DNA of 64,000 nucleotides from Streptomyces sp. NBC_01231 (GTDB lineage: Bacteria; Actinomycetota; Actinomycetes; Streptomycetales; Streptomycetaceae), in contig CP108521.1 of assembly GCA_035999765.1 (NCBI GenBank), positions 10,540,001 to 10,604,000 on the forward strand, given 5' to 3'. A program made the translations under genes and the position numbers. The notes under the pieces were generated by a model. The model was not told the DNA's origin, searched no databases, and worked only from the letters and a program-made list of their open reading frames with translations. Of the stretch, positions 31,739 to 41,028 are shown in pieces. Numbering within the stretch: the stretch's first letter is position 1; each line of letters starts with the position of its first letter.

Positions 31739-33079
31739 TCAGACGGGCAGGACGCCGATGGCCACGGCGGCGCCGATGAACAGGATGGGGATGCAGTAGT
31801 AGGTGAGCAGCGGCATGAAGGTGCGCGACGGGTCGACGCCCGCGATGCCGCTCGCCACGTAGATGGGCGCGCCCGACGGGGGTGAGGCGCCCTCGGTGGA
31901 GGCGAAGATCAGCACGGCGACGCAGGCGGTGGCCGGGGAGACCCCGGCACCGATCAGCGCGGAGACCGCGACCGGGCCGATGGCGGCCATGGTGGCGCTG
32001 GCGGTGAGCGGGATCGCGACGCCGACCACGAGAACGCCGACCAGCAAGGCCATGGCCCACACCGGCGCGTCCACACCGGACAGCAACTCGGTCAGTTGCT
32101 CAGGCAGGCCGAGTTCACCCAGTGCGCCCGCCGCCGAGAACGCGGCGACGATGGTGACGCCGAGGACACCGAACTTCGGGGCGGCCCCGCCCAGCAGGTC
32201 CCACCACCCCTGCCCGGTGCGCGGCAGGTGGCGACGGCCGAGCAGCAGCACGAGGGTGATCATCAGGACCGGTATCCAGGTGATCAGGCTGATCGCGTCG
32301 GACATCTTCACACCGTCGAGGTAACGGCCGAGCGCGCCGGCAAGCGGCCCGCGCGTCAGCAGCAGCGGCAGCACGATCCCGCCGAACAGCAGCAGGCTGG
32401 TCCAGCCCACACCCAGCGTGCGGCGCAGCGGCTTGAGCTCGCCGGTGTCCACCGGCTGGATGCCGTGGCGGCGGATCATGACGAACGCCGCGACCAGCCG
32501 GTAGCCCAGGCACCACAGGCCGCCCAGGAAGAGCGGCAGCACGATGTCGTCGGTGGACACCACCGAGGCGACACCGGCCGAGCCCATGAGGATGAACATG
32601 GTGGAGCTGAAGGGGAAGGTGACGCCCATGCCCGCGCCGCCGGCCGCGACAGTGGCCGCAAGCTCGCCACTGACGTTCGACCGTTTCATCCACGGGATCG
32701 TGACCGAACCGACAGCCGCGGTGACCGCGGCGCCCACGTGTGCGATGGCGCCGAACACGCCCGCGGCGACGGTCGAGGTGTAGATCGGGCCGCCGCGCAG
32801 GCGTCCCAGCATCGAGTTGAGGATGTCCAGCAGATGGTCCAGGACCGGGGTGCGCGCCAGCACGTAGCTCATGAACACAAAAGCCAGAGCGGCGAAGGTC
32901 ACCTCCTCCTGCATCGCCTCGGCGAGGCTGCTCCACAGCACATGGCCGATGTCGCCACCGGAGAACAGGCCGGTGACCAGGAATCCGACGATCAGCGCCT
33001 CACCGATGTTGCGCTTGAGGACGGAGTTCCATACGAGGATGGCCGCGATGTAGCAGCCCAGCGCCCACACGGCGATCAT
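31739..33079 (-). CDS. TRAP/DctM-like large permease
   Basis: Polytopic membrane protein of 446 aa with about 11-12 helices. GGAGMGVTFPFSSTMF (about residues 148-163) and STEGASPPSGAPIYVASG (about 397-414) match the two re-entrant loops of DctM/ion-transporter superfamily permeases, which move carboxylates with Na+ or H+. No periplasmic DctP binding protein is encoded nearby, so it may work as a secondary carrier. The ATG overlaps the stop of the fusion gene, so import is coupled to its metabolism. Confidence 0.8.
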   Translation of the reverse strand: MIAVWALGCYIAAILVWNSVLKRNIGEALIVGFLVTGLFSGGDIGHVLWSSLAEAMQEEVTFAALAFVFMSYVLARTPVLDHLLDILNSMLGRLRGGPIYTSTVAAGVFGAIAHVGAAVTAAVGSVTIPWMKRSNVSGELAATVAAGGAGMGVTFPFSSTMFILMGSAGVASVVSTDDIVLPLFLGGLWCLGYRLVAAFVMIRRHGIQPVDTGELKPLRRTLGVGWTSLLLFGGIVLPLLLTRGPLAGALGRYLDGVKMSDAISLITWIPVLMITLVLLLGRRHLPRTGQGWWDLLGGAAPKFGVLGVTIVAAFSAAGALGELGLPEQLTELLSGVDAPVWAMALLVGVLVVGVAIPLTASATMAAIGPVAVSALIGAGVSPATACVAVLIFASTEGASPPSGAPIYVASGIAGVDPSRTFMPLLTYYCIPILFIGAAVAIGVLPV

Positions 33080-34473
33080 GAGGCGCCTCCCGTTCCGGCG
33101 TTGCCGCCCGCGGTGGCGCGGATGTCGGCGCGGCGGTCTGCCTCGTCGGCTTCGACCGCGCGGGCGGCGGCGAGCACCGACTCTGCCTGTTCGGCGGCGA
33201 CCACGGCAACTCCGTCGCTGTCCGCCACGACCAGGTCACCGGGCCGACAGACGAGCCCGCCCACCGCCACGGGCACGTTGACGTGTCCGGGGCCGAACTT
33301 GTAGGGACCGGCTGGGGTCACCGCCCGTGCCCACACCGGGAAGCCGATCTCGGCGAGCACGTCCACGTCGCGCGCCGCACCGTCCAGGACCATGCCCGCC
33401 ACGCCGCGGGCCTTGGCGCGTTCGGCGATCAGTTCGCCGATCAGCGCGCGGGAGGTGTCGCCCTCCCCGTTGACCACGATGAGGTCTCCGGGTGCCGCCA
33501 CCTTGATGGCCTTGTGGATGGCCTGGTTGTCCCCGGCCCGCGTCCACACCGTCAGGGCCCGCCCGATCGCCCGTGCACCCGGCCACAGTGGCCGGACACC
33601 CGAGTCGAGCAGGGCGAGACGGTCCACCGCGTCACCGATGTTCGCGGTGGCCACGTCCCGGTGCGCGGCCAGCAGCTCGTCCGATACCCGCGGTACGTCC
33701 CGCAGCCCTTCCGGACGGGCCGCCAGCGTGTGCACATGGCTGATGGCGTGCACCAACTCGGCGTCCAAGCCGAGGTCGGCCATCAGATCGGCGGCCGCCG
33801 ACATCTCGTACGCCCGGCGCACACCGTGTTTGGCGGTCCCCGCGTACAGGCGCTGCAGTGTGCTCTCGCCCCCGGCGAGCTCGGAGGCGATCTGCTCGCG
33901 CACCCACAGCTCATCCCCGGCGCCCCGGCTCGCCTCCACGGTCTGCACGATGATCGCGCCCAGGCCCTTCATGAAGACACTGCGCAGCAGCTTGCGGGCG
34001 GAGGCCAGCCCCGGCTCCCCGCCCAGGTCCTCCACCGGCGCACCGAGTGTGCCGAAGTAGTCCGCGATCACCGTGGCGCCCGGGCCACTGGCGACCAGAG
34101 CGGTGCGGTGCCGGTGCGTGGGAACCGGACCGATCACCGACACGTCCGCGACGACGGCCCACGACGAGGAGCTCACAACCTGCGCGATCTCCCGCTTCAG
34201 TTCCGGGGCCCCGGCGTTCATGTCCGCGTACACCGTGGAGGGACCCAGGTGCGGAGCCGCCTCCCGGGCCACCGTCAGTGCGACCTTGGCCCCTGTCAGG
34301 CCGAGCACCAGGTCACAGTCCCGGACAGCGGCTTCTACGCTCTCCGCACGTTCCACACCCGTCGGCGTCGGCACATCCCCCGGGTCGTACCCGGCCACCG
34401 ACCAGCCGTTCTCCCGGAACCCTGTCGCATACAGTTTTCCCGCCTCGCCCAGCCCGAGCACTCCGACACGCAT
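33076..34473 (-). CDS. fusion of a 6PGDH-like NAD dehydrogenase and an RraA-like aldolase/decarboxylase
   Basis: Protein of 465 aa with two enzymes. Residues 1 to about 260 form a 3-hydroxyisobutyrate/6-phosphogluconate dehydrogenase-like unit: GVLGLGEAG at 4-12 and a C-terminal helical part with MKGLGAIIVQT. Residues about 265-465 match RraA-like HMG/CHA aldolases and oxaloacetate decarboxylases (NIGDAVDRL, then RGVAGMVLDGAARDVD with the Arg-Asp pair). A hydroxyacid would be oxidised to a keto acid, then cleaved or decarboxylated in the same polypeptide. The ATG at 34473 is set by AAGGAG. It is first in the operon and is followed by the permease, with a 4-nt overlap. Confidence 0.85.
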   Translation of the reverse strand: MRVGVLGLGEAGKLYATGFRENGWSVAGYDPGDVPTPTGVERAESVEAAVRDCDLVLGLTGAKVALTVAREAAPHLGPSTVYADMNAGAPELKREIAQVVSSSSWAVVADVSVIGPVPTHRHRTALVASGPGATVIADYFGTLGAPVEDLGGEPGLASARKLLRSVFMKGLGAIIVQTVEASRGAGDELWVREQIASELAGGESTLQRLYAGTAKHGVRRAYEMSAAADLMADLGLDAELVHAISHVHTLAARPEGLRDVPRVSDELLAAHRDVATANIGDAVDRLALLDSGVRPLWPGARAIGRALTVWTRAGDNQAIHKAIKVAAPGDLIVVNGEGDTSRALIGELIAERAKARGVAGMVLDGAARDVDVLAEIGFPVWARAVTPAGPYKFGPGHVNVPVAVGGLVCRPGDLVVADSDGVAVVAAEQAESVLAAARAVEADEADRRADIRATAGGNAGTGGAS

Positions 34474-34513
34474 GCGTGGTCTCCTTGCCATCCACCAGGG
34501 ATTCTCATTGCGT

Positions 34514-34526
34514 GATAGCTCTTATC
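34514..34526. promoter_or_regulatory. IclR operator candidate 2
   Basis: GATAGCTCTTATC, whose reverse complement differs from operator 1 at one of 13 positions, lies 41 nt before the fusion gene start. Confidence 0.65.
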
Positions 34527-34639
34527 GTTAAATGAGCAAGGTGGATGCTGCCTGCGAGTGAATCGGACGTCAAGGGGTCGCGGAATGATCGATCAACCAT
34601 CTCCGCAAAGACTGGAGGGGGCAGTAGCGACGCATCCGG

Positions 34640-35035
34640 TTTCGGCCGGGTTTCCATGTACGCGGGTGGAGGCGTTCAGGTGTACGCCGACACCTGCCAG
34701 GTGTGCAGGGTCATCCAGCGGCTGCGGCCCCTCCTCGCGCTCGAGCCGCCTCACGTCCTGTCGACGCCGCGGACCGGCTGTGGATCGTCGACGGCACCTT
34801 GATTCCAGTCCGCGACCGCAACATCGCCGGGTCCGTGCGCGGGTCGAGCATGCGATCGGCAGGCTGCGGAACTACAAGATCCTCCGCGACTGCCGACAGC
34901 ACGGCGACAGCACGGCGACGGCCTCCACCACGCGGTCCAAGCCGTCGCGCGCATGCCCGCCGTCCAGCACAGACGCAGCGGCTGGACCCGGACGTTCGCC
35001 GTCACCGGCCCTTGACCTGGAGCGCGGTCCAGTAT
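34640..35035 (+). mobile_element. degraded DDE transposase (IS5 group), several frames
   Basis: Separate frames carry WIVDGTLIPVRDRNIAG (region of the first catalytic Asp), then RVEHAIGRLRNYKILRDCRQ (C-terminal region). The middle, with the second catalytic residue, is missing. A related piece with VDGTLVPTRDR lies at 49889-50368. No terminal repeats could be defined. Confidence 0.75.
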
Positions 35036-35049
35036 TTAGCGTCTCCGAC

Positions 35050-36021
35050 ATGACGACACCTCAGCACAAGATCGGATCGGGCTTCGGCGCCCGGAGCACC
35101 GCGGACGACGTCCTGAGCGGGATCGACCTGTCCGGCAGCACGGCGATCGTCACCGGTGGCTACTCGGGACTTGGTCTGGAGACAACCCGTGCCCTGGCGG
35201 GTGCCGGAGCCCGCGTCGTGGTCCTCGCCCGGCGGCGGGCGGCCGCTCAGGAGGCGGTCGAGTCCAACGACGGCGTCGAGACCGACGACCTCGACCTGTC
35301 CGACCTCGAAAGCGTTCGCGGTTTCGCCGAGCGGTTCCTGGACTCGGGTCGCAAGGTCGACATCGTGATCAACAACGCTGGGATCATGGCCTGTCCCGAG
35401 ACGCGGGTCGGCCCGGGGTGGGAGGCGCAGTTCGCCACCAACCACCTCGGCCACTACGCGCTGATCAACCATCTCTGGCCGGCGATCGCCCGCGGTGGCG
35501 CGCGCGTGGTCGCCGTGTCCTCGGGCGCCCACGGCATCGGCATGCGCTGGAACGACGTGCAGTTCGAGCGTGGCTACGACAGATGGCAGGCGTACGGGCA
35601 GGCCAAGGCGGCGAACGTGCTGTTCGCCGTGCAGCTCGATGCGCTCGCCCGCGACGCCGGAGTCAGGGCGTTCGCCGTGCATCCGGGCAGCATCCTCACC
35701 CCGCTGCAGCGCCACCTTGCGAAGGCGGAGATGGTCGACGCCGGCTGGATCGACGAGGATGGCAACCCGACCGATCCCACCTTCAAGACGCCCGGGCAGG
35801 GCGCGGCGACGTAGGTATGGGCGGCGACCTCCCCCCAGCTGGCGGGCATGGGTGGTGTGTACTGCGAGGACTGCGACATAGCCGAGCCGGCCGGCGACGA
35901 CTCGGAAGGCGGCGTGCACGCACACGCGACCGACCACGAGCAGGCAGCGCGCCTGTGGGCGCTGTCGGCCGACCTCACGGGCGTCGACGTTTTCGCGGCG
36001 GCAGCCCAGCCCCGGACGTAG
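35050..36021 (+). pseudogene. short-chain dehydrogenase interrupted by a single amber codon
   Basis: Atypical SDR of the retinol/protochlorophyllide-oxidoreductase-like branch: TGGYSGLG (about residues 37-44), NNAG (about 112-115), catalytic SSG and YGQAK. The frame meets a TAG at 35812, then continues in phase without further disruption through VWAATSPQLAGMGGVYCEDC to a natural TAG at 36019. A C-to-T change in a CAG codon explains it. The full protein would be about 323 residues; the truncated product (254 aa) keeps the catalytic core but loses the substrate lid. It starts right after IS debris. Confidence 0.82.
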
Positions 36022-36116
36022 CGGGTCACCGTTTCAGGTCTGTGGCCAGCCGACCCCGGGCCGGTCACGCCACACGGATCAACGACCCGCGAGGTACGGG
36101 CCTACTGTCCCGCAAA

Positions 36117-36220
36117 AGAACGCCGGGTCGCCCGCTGCCGGACTGAGGACGTGACGGGGCCAGGATGAGTCGCTTGGCCTCGATCTCATGGAGAACGCGG
36201 GCCGGGTCGTGCAGCGCCAT
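36117..36220 (-). pseudogene. fragment of a DUF6221-like protein
   Basis: The minus strand reads MALHDPARVLHEIEAKRLIL, matching the HDPARVLREVEAKRRIL core of this small actinobacterial family. It diverges after about 22 residues. Confidence 0.45.
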
Positions 36221-36296
36221 GCGGCGTGACGGGGCGGGCCTTGCCCGCGGGGGCCGGCGGTGGGGCCTGCCGCTGGAGAACCGGGGCCGTTGGTAG

Positions 36297-36619
36297 CGGC
36301 CTGCTGGCGGACGAACCTGACGAAGCGCCGGCTCGCGCGGACCCTTGCCGCCGTCTGGTCCACTTTCCATGGCGCCGAGAGCGTCGAGCTGCTCAGCACC
36401 CGACTCGGAGTGCGCCCCGTGCCGGCCGACGGTGAGCCGATCGTCGGCCCAGTCGGCGAGGTCCCGGGCCTCTACTTGGCAGTGATGCACTCGGCGGTCA
36501 CGCTCGCCGCGGCCGTGGGCCGCCTGGTCGCACGGGAGTTGGTCGACGGAACCGGACGGCGATCGCGCGGCGCGGCCGTTGAGCCGGCTCTGTCAGGTTG
36601 CCGCCCGGATCGCTTCTAG
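36297..36619 (+). pseudogene. C-terminal piece of an FAD-dependent amino-acid oxidase-like protein, joined to transposase scrap
   Basis: From about 36345 the frame reads STRLGVRPVPADGEPIVGPV then GLYLAVMHSAVTLAAAVGRL and ends at CRPDRF: the FAD-binding C-terminus of DadA/glycine-oxidase-like enzymes. Just before it, ACWRTNLTKRRLA resembles the YWRTNLTxRQLA stretch of the IS5-type transposase seen at 49889. The first ~300 residues of the oxidase are missing. Confidence 0.65.
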
Positions 36620-36624
36620 TGGGT

Positions 36625-37215
36625 TCGGGCGCAGGGGCTGGAGGGCGAGCCGCGTCCGGGGCGGCCGAAGACCATCGATGACGCGGCGATCACCGCGCCA
36701 CGTTGGAGCCGCCCCCGGCGACGCCGGCCGTGACGCACTGGCCGACTGTTGGGACGGCACTTGGGCATCGGGGACGCGACTGCGGATCGCGCCTGGCGCC
36801 GCTACCACGTCCAGCCGCGCCGCCGAGAGACGTTCAAGTTCGCCGCCGACCCGAGCTGGAGGCCGAGATCCACGACGTGGTCCGGCTGTACCTGAAGCCG
36901 CAGGCCAACGCGATCGTGCCGTGCGTGGACCAGAAGAGCCAGAACCCGCGCGTGCACCTGCACTTCACCCCGACCTACGGGTCGTGGCCAGACCTGGTCG
37001 AGGTGTTCTTCGGGATCATCACCCGCCAGGCAACCCGTCGCGGCTCCTTCGAGGACGTCACCGAACTCATCGCCACAATCCGCGCCTTCATCGACGGCTG
37101 GAACGATCGCTGTCACCCCTTCACCTGGACCAGGACCGCCGACGAGTCCTGCCCCACGCCATCCGTGAACGAGATCAGACGCGGGACTCCAGAAGCCCAG
37201 GCGCTGCGGTCCAGA
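36625..37215 (+). mobile_element. IS630-family transposase with internal deletion
   Basis: EPRPGRPKTIDD near 36650 is the IS630 helix-turn-helix linker. After a frame change, the frame carries RRETFKFAADPELEAEIHDV and VDQKSQ (first DDE Asp). It then jumps straight to RVHLHFTPTYGSW and VEVFFGIITRQA (Glu region), ending GWNDRCHPFTWTRTADE. About 100 residues with the second catalytic Asp (CDNYGTH type) are deleted, so it cannot be active. Confidence 0.85.
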
Positions 37216-37353
37216 GGCTCGGGAGCGGTCAACGGTCAGTCCTCAACCACGTTCACAAATTGGCCCTGGCACATCGCCCACCAGCCGTTCGGCATCGTGG
37301 CCGGCACCCGGCAGTACCAGGCGCCCACCGCCGTCTGCCGCAAGCGAGCTCTG

Positions 37354-38406
37354 TCATGGCAGAAGGACTACTTTGCCGGTCTGCCGGTGGCTTTCCAGGT
37401 ACGCGTGGGCCTCGGCCGCCTCTGCCAGGGGATAGGCCCGGTCGATGATCGGGTTGATCTTTCCGTCTGCCAGCAGTTCCAGGCACAGTTGCTGGTCGCG
37501 CAGGGTCGCGCCGCGCACGCTGGCGATCCTCACCTGCTGGCCGATGAGCGCGAGTGCGTCCAGCTCGAGGCGGGATCCCTGGTCGGTCGGTGTGCCCAGG
37601 ACGATGACCGTGCCGCCGAGCCGTATGCAGGAGAGGGAGAGCTGGAAGAAGTCGTTGCCGCCGACACAGTCCCAGACGGCGTCGGCGCCCAGACCGTGCG
37701 TCAGCTCCCGTACCTGCGCGGGCAGTCGGGGATCGGTGGAGTGCAGGATGTGGTCGTAGCCGAGTTTGCTGAGTGCTTCGTCGCGGTCCGGCTTGGTGGT
37801 GGTGCCGATGACGGTGGCTCCGCTCAGCTTGGCCAGTTGCGCGCAGGCGATCGCCATCCCGCCGCTGGCGCCGGTGATGACCACCGTGTCGCCGGGACCG
37901 ACAGGTGCTTGCCGCGCACAGTTGAGCGGGGTGGTGTAGGTCCACATGGTGGCTGCGGCTGTCTCGAAGTCGACGCCGTCGGGGATGGGCAGGATGGCGT
38001 CCTGGCGACGCACGACGTACTGGGCGTATCCGCCGAAGACCTGGTGTCCGGGGTAGGCGGTGTCGACGCACAGGTTTTCGAGCCCGCGTACGCACAGGGC
38101 GCAGTTACGGCACGGCGGGTGCGGAAGCTGTACCGCCCTGTCGCCGATGCGCCACCTGGTGACGTTCGCGCCGGTGGCGACGACTTCACCGGCCGCGTCC
38201 CGGCCGAGCTGGAACGGCAGAGGCCACGGCGGCCGTCCTGGCAGAGGCTGCGGCAGGTTGCCCGCGCGGTACCGCAGATCCCAGCTGTTGACGGCCGTGG
38301 CGTGCACGCGCATCAAGACGTCGTCGGGGCCGACCTCGGGGATCGGCGCCTCTATGTACTTGAGCACCTCGGGTCCGCCATGTTCGAACAGGCGGACCGC
38401 CATCAT
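37354..38406 (-). CDS. zinc-type alcohol dehydrogenase/quinone oxidoreductase
   Basis: Medium-chain dehydrogenase/reductase of 350 aa. GRDAAGEVVATG (about residues 68-79) takes the place of GHE in zinc enzymes. CRNCALCVRGLENLC (about 99-113) keeps the structural-zinc Cys set, and GASGGMAIACAQLAK (about 180-194) is the NADPH Rossmann loop. The catalytic zinc His (GHE) reads GRD, so it may work without catalytic zinc like quinone oxidoreductases. ATG 38406 is preferred, with GTGGAA seven bases upstream; the longer GTG start at 38424 has its ribosome site too close. Confidence 0.84.
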   Translation of the reverse strand: MMAVRLFEHGGPEVLKYIEAPIPEVGPDDVLMRVHATAVNSWDLRYRAGNLPQPLPGRPPWPLPFQLGRDAAGEVVATGANVTRWRIGDRAVQLPHPPCRNCALCVRGLENLCVDTAYPGHQVFGGYAQYVVRRQDAILPIPDGVDFETAAATMWTYTTPLNCARQAPVGPGDTVVITGASGGMAIACAQLAKLSGATVIGTTTKPDRDEALSKLGYDHILHSTDPRLPAQVRELTHGLGADAVWDCVGGNDFFQLSLSCIRLGGTVIVLGTPTDQGSRLELDALALIGQQVRIASVRGATLRDQQLCLELLADGKINPIIDRAYPLAEAAEAHAYLESHRQTGKVVLLP

Positions 38407-38447
38407 GGTTTGTTCCACTTTCACGTTCCTTCAGATTGTCAAGCGGT

Positions 38448-38570
38448 TCACAGGTGCCCGCAAAGCACGGTGATCAACGGTGGTCGATGGCGGGACGAGG
38501 AAAACCCGCATGAGAGCCAGGCAACAGCCGACCCATAAAGCACGAACCACTCGGCGTATGAAGCTTCCAT
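38448..38570 (-). CDS. possible small protein 1 within a duplicated element
   Basis: A 40-codon frame beginning MEASYAEWFVLYGSAVAW and ending LITVLCGHL. It aligns along its length with the frame at 42748-42867: shared pattern MEAS-A-W-V-Y--AV-W-SC--SSSR----PLIT-LCG. The ATG sits inside an inverted repeat GCTTC-ATG-GAAGC. Substitutions between the two copies are mostly non-synonymous, so coding is not proven. Confidence 0.35.
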   Translation of the reverse strand: MEASYAEWFVLYGSAVAWLSCGFSSSRHRPPLITVLCGHL

Positions 38571-38608
38571 GAAGCAGGGCTCTCCACGCTGGCGCCCACT
38601 CCCGCAGC
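38451..38608. repeat. 155-bp dispersed repeat, copy 1
   Basis: Similar in order and orientation to 42749-42904, with landmarks CAGGTGCC, GGTGATCAACGG, CAACAGCCG, ATGAAGCTTCCATGAAGC and CTGGCGCCCACT. The two copies flank the two-component/amidohydrolase segment. Confidence 0.85.
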
Positions 38609-38739
38609 GGCGCCCGAAGCCAGGCCGAAGGCCCACATGCCTCTGGCCCCAGCCCTGGCAGGGGTCGGGGAGGGAACTCTCATGGTGATGATGGTCGCGG
38701 AAATGCTGCCCTGCGTGAACAACAGCCGCGTCGATGGAG

Positions 38740-39870
38740 TCAGCGGGACAGCGACGGCATGCCGCCCCCTGGGGCGGGTTCCTGCGGCAGGCGCAAGGTG
38801 AACGTCGCTCCCTTGCCCAGCCCGGCGGATTCCGCGGTGATGTCTCCGCCATGAGCCCGCGCGATGCCCCGGGCGATGGCCAGGCCGATGCCGCTGCCGC
38901 CGACGGCGGCGGGCCGGCCGGGATGCTCAAGGCGTTCGAAGCGGTGGAAGATGCGCTCGAGGTCGTGTTCGGCGATGCCGATGCCGTCGTCCATGACACG
39001 GACGATCACGTGGTGCGTGAGAGACGGTTCGGTGTGCACCGTCAGGGCCACATGCTGGTGCGGATCGCATGCGGCCAGTGCGTTGCCGAGAAGGTTCACC
39101 AGGACCTGGGTGATCCGGTCCGGGTCGCAGGAGGCGCCGACGGTTGCGCCTGCGTCCACGACAAGGGTCACCATCTGGTCGTCGTACTGGGGGCGCAGCC
39201 GCTCGGCGGTGGCCCGTGCCAGCGTGGCCACGTCGGTGGGCTTGCGGTGAAGATCGAAGGCGCCCTCCTCCGACCGGGACAGGCTGGAGAGATCGCCCGC
39301 CAGGCGCTGAAGCCGGTGAAGGTCGTCGGCGAGTGAGGCGAACATCGCCTCATCGGGGATGAAGATGCCGTCGGCCACGCCCTCGATCTGGCCACGCAGG
39401 ACGGTGATGGGGGTTCGCATCTCGTGGGCGACCTCGGAGATCAGCCGGGCGCGGCGGCGTTCGGTGTCGGCGAGGGCGGCCGCCAGCGTGTTGACGTCTT
39501 CGACCAGCGCCGCCAGGCCGGGCTCGCTGGGGAGTTCGAGGATGTCGTCGTAGTGTCCCTCGGCGAGCCGGCGCGTGGCGGCGCGCACCCTGTCGAGCGG
39601 ACGCAGCAGAAACCGGGTCAGGGCGACGGATGCCGGGAAAGCCGCGGCCACTCCGAACAAAAGGCCGACCTGCAGGACCACGTCACCTTCGACGTCGTCA
39701 AACCCGAGCCACACCTCGATCAGCGCGCTGATCGCCGCCATGGCCAGCAGTGCCAACAGGAGCACCATGACGTGTGAGAGAACCAGCCGGTTGCGGAGCG
39801 AGAGACGCTGCAGGATTCGGCGCGGTCGCGCACGAGACTTGTGGAGGGCAGGGACGGGGGAGGGAGGCAT
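38740..39870 (-). CDS. sensor histidine kinase
   Basis: Membrane histidine kinase of 376 aa. There are two transmembrane segments (about residues 31-50 and 64-88), a HAMP domain (about 88-140), the HisKA box SEVAHEMRTP with phospho-acceptor His149, and an ATPase domain with N (LGNAL), DDGIGI (G1) and GSGIGLAIARGI (G2). The short extracytoplasmic loop (~14 residues) suggests sensing in or near the membrane. It lies 22 nt after the response regulator gene, forming a regulator-kinase operon. Confidence 0.95.
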   Translation of the reverse strand: MPPSPVPALHKSRARPRRILQRLSLRNRLVLSHVMVLLLALLAMAAISALIEVWLGFDDVEGDVVLQVGLLFGVAAAFPASVALTRFLLRPLDRVRAATRRLAEGHYDDILELPSEPGLAALVEDVNTLAAALADTERRRARLISEVAHEMRTPITVLRGQIEGVADGIFIPDEAMFASLADDLHRLQRLAGDLSSLSRSEEGAFDLHRKPTDVATLARATAERLRPQYDDQMVTLVVDAGATVGASCDPDRITQVLVNLLGNALAACDPHQHVALTVHTEPSLTHHVIVRVMDDGIGIAEHDLERIFHRFERLEHPGRPAAVGGSGIGLAIARGIARAHGGDITAESAGLGKGATFTLRLPQEPAPGGGMPSLSR

Positions 39871-39892
39871 GGGTGGGTGTCCTTCCTGGCCG

Positions 39893-40597
39893 CTAGGCGG
39901 GGCCCCCGATGAACCGGTAGCCGATACTGCGGACGGTGCCTACGAACCGGGGTGTGGCCGCGTCGTCGCCCAGCGCGCGCCGCAGAGTGCGGATGTGCAC
40001 GTCCACGACGCGTTCGTCGCCGAAGAAGTCATCACCCCACACCTGGGCCAGCAGGCCGCGCCGGGTGAAGACCCGCCCAGGGGCCCGGGCCATCGCGAAC
40101 AGCAGATCGAAGTCGAGAGCGGACAGCTCCACCGTCCGGTCGGCGTCGACGAGGACGGTCCGTGTCTCGGGATCCACAGTCAGTCCGTCGAAACGCAACA
40201 CGCCGTCCTCGGGGGCCGACTCCAACTGGCTGTCGGTGCGGCGCAGGATGGCGCGCACCCGTAGTGCCAGTTCGCGGGGGCTGAACGGCTTGGTGACGTA
40301 GTCGTCGCTGCCGGCGGTGAAGCCGATCAGCCGGTCGACCTCCTCGTCGCGGGCGGTGAGCATGATCACGGGAATCTGGCTCGCCTCCCGGATGCGGCGC
40401 AGGACCTGGAATCCGTCCAGCCCGGGGAGCATCACATCGAGCACCACGAGGTCCGGCAGGTCGCGGGTGACCGCCCGCAGGGCGGACGGTCCGTCAGCGG
40501 CTTCGACGACGTGGAACCCGTCCGCCTCCAGATAACCGCGCACGGTCATGCGGATCTTGGGTTCGTCATCGACGACCAGAACGCGCTGCGTACTCAT
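39893..40597 (-). CDS. OmpR/PhoB-family response regulator
   Basis: Response regulator of 234 aa. The receiver has the acidic pair DDE at 10-12, phospho-acceptor Asp54 in VLDVMLPG and the conserved Lys in TKPF. The C-terminal winged helix (about residues 135-232) ends GYRF. The ATG at 40597 starts the receiver domain exactly; upstream frame extension is non-coding. Cognate of the downstream kinase. The amidohydrolase gene further upstream on the same strand is a possible target but is separated by 430 nt. Confidence 0.95.
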   Translation of the reverse strand: MSTQRVLVVDDEPKIRMTVRGYLEADGFHVVEAADGPSALRAVTRDLPDLVVLDVMLPGLDGFQVLRRIREASQIPVIMLTARDEEVDRLIGFTAGSDDYVTKPFSPRELALRVRAILRRTDSQLESAPEDGVLRFDGLTVDPETRTVLVDADRTVELSALDFDLLFAMARAPGRVFTRRGLLAQVWGDDFFGDERVVDVHIRTLRRALGDDAATPRFVGTVRSIGYRFIGGPA

Positions 40598-41028
40598 CGT
40601 GCTCGCTTTCCATCGCCGAGGTGGAGGGGAAGGGGGAGGGCCGCCAAGGCCGCGGGGTGACCGGCGACATGGACGTAGAGGGCTTCGAACGCGGCCAGCG
40701 TACGGTGTATGTCGTGCCCGACGACGACTGTCGGCCCGCCCCGCCCTCCGGTGCCGGGCTGCCGGGTCGTCGAACACCCCCCGAGGCCAGGACCTCTGGT
40801 GACCAGGCCCTGTAGCTCCGCGCGGCGGGTGAGACGACCCTGTACGTACGAAGCGCGCCTGCGCACATCGGATTCCCCGTCCTGCGGTCCGCGTTCGCCC
40901 GGCCGCCGACGTCGAGCTGCGTCGATGGCCGCCCCCGTCGTCCGGCGCCGACCTTTGCACAGAGCGCCGCCCGCGCCTCGTCGGCGGGGCGGCGGGCAGC
41001 GGGCGGCGGACTTGGCGTGCTTCGCGGA
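40598..41028. other. promoter-sized gap without a recognised gene
   Basis: 430 nt between the amidohydrolase stop and the response regulator start. A minus-strand frame overlaps the regulator start but has no domain. This probably holds the regulator promoter. Confidence 0.45.
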
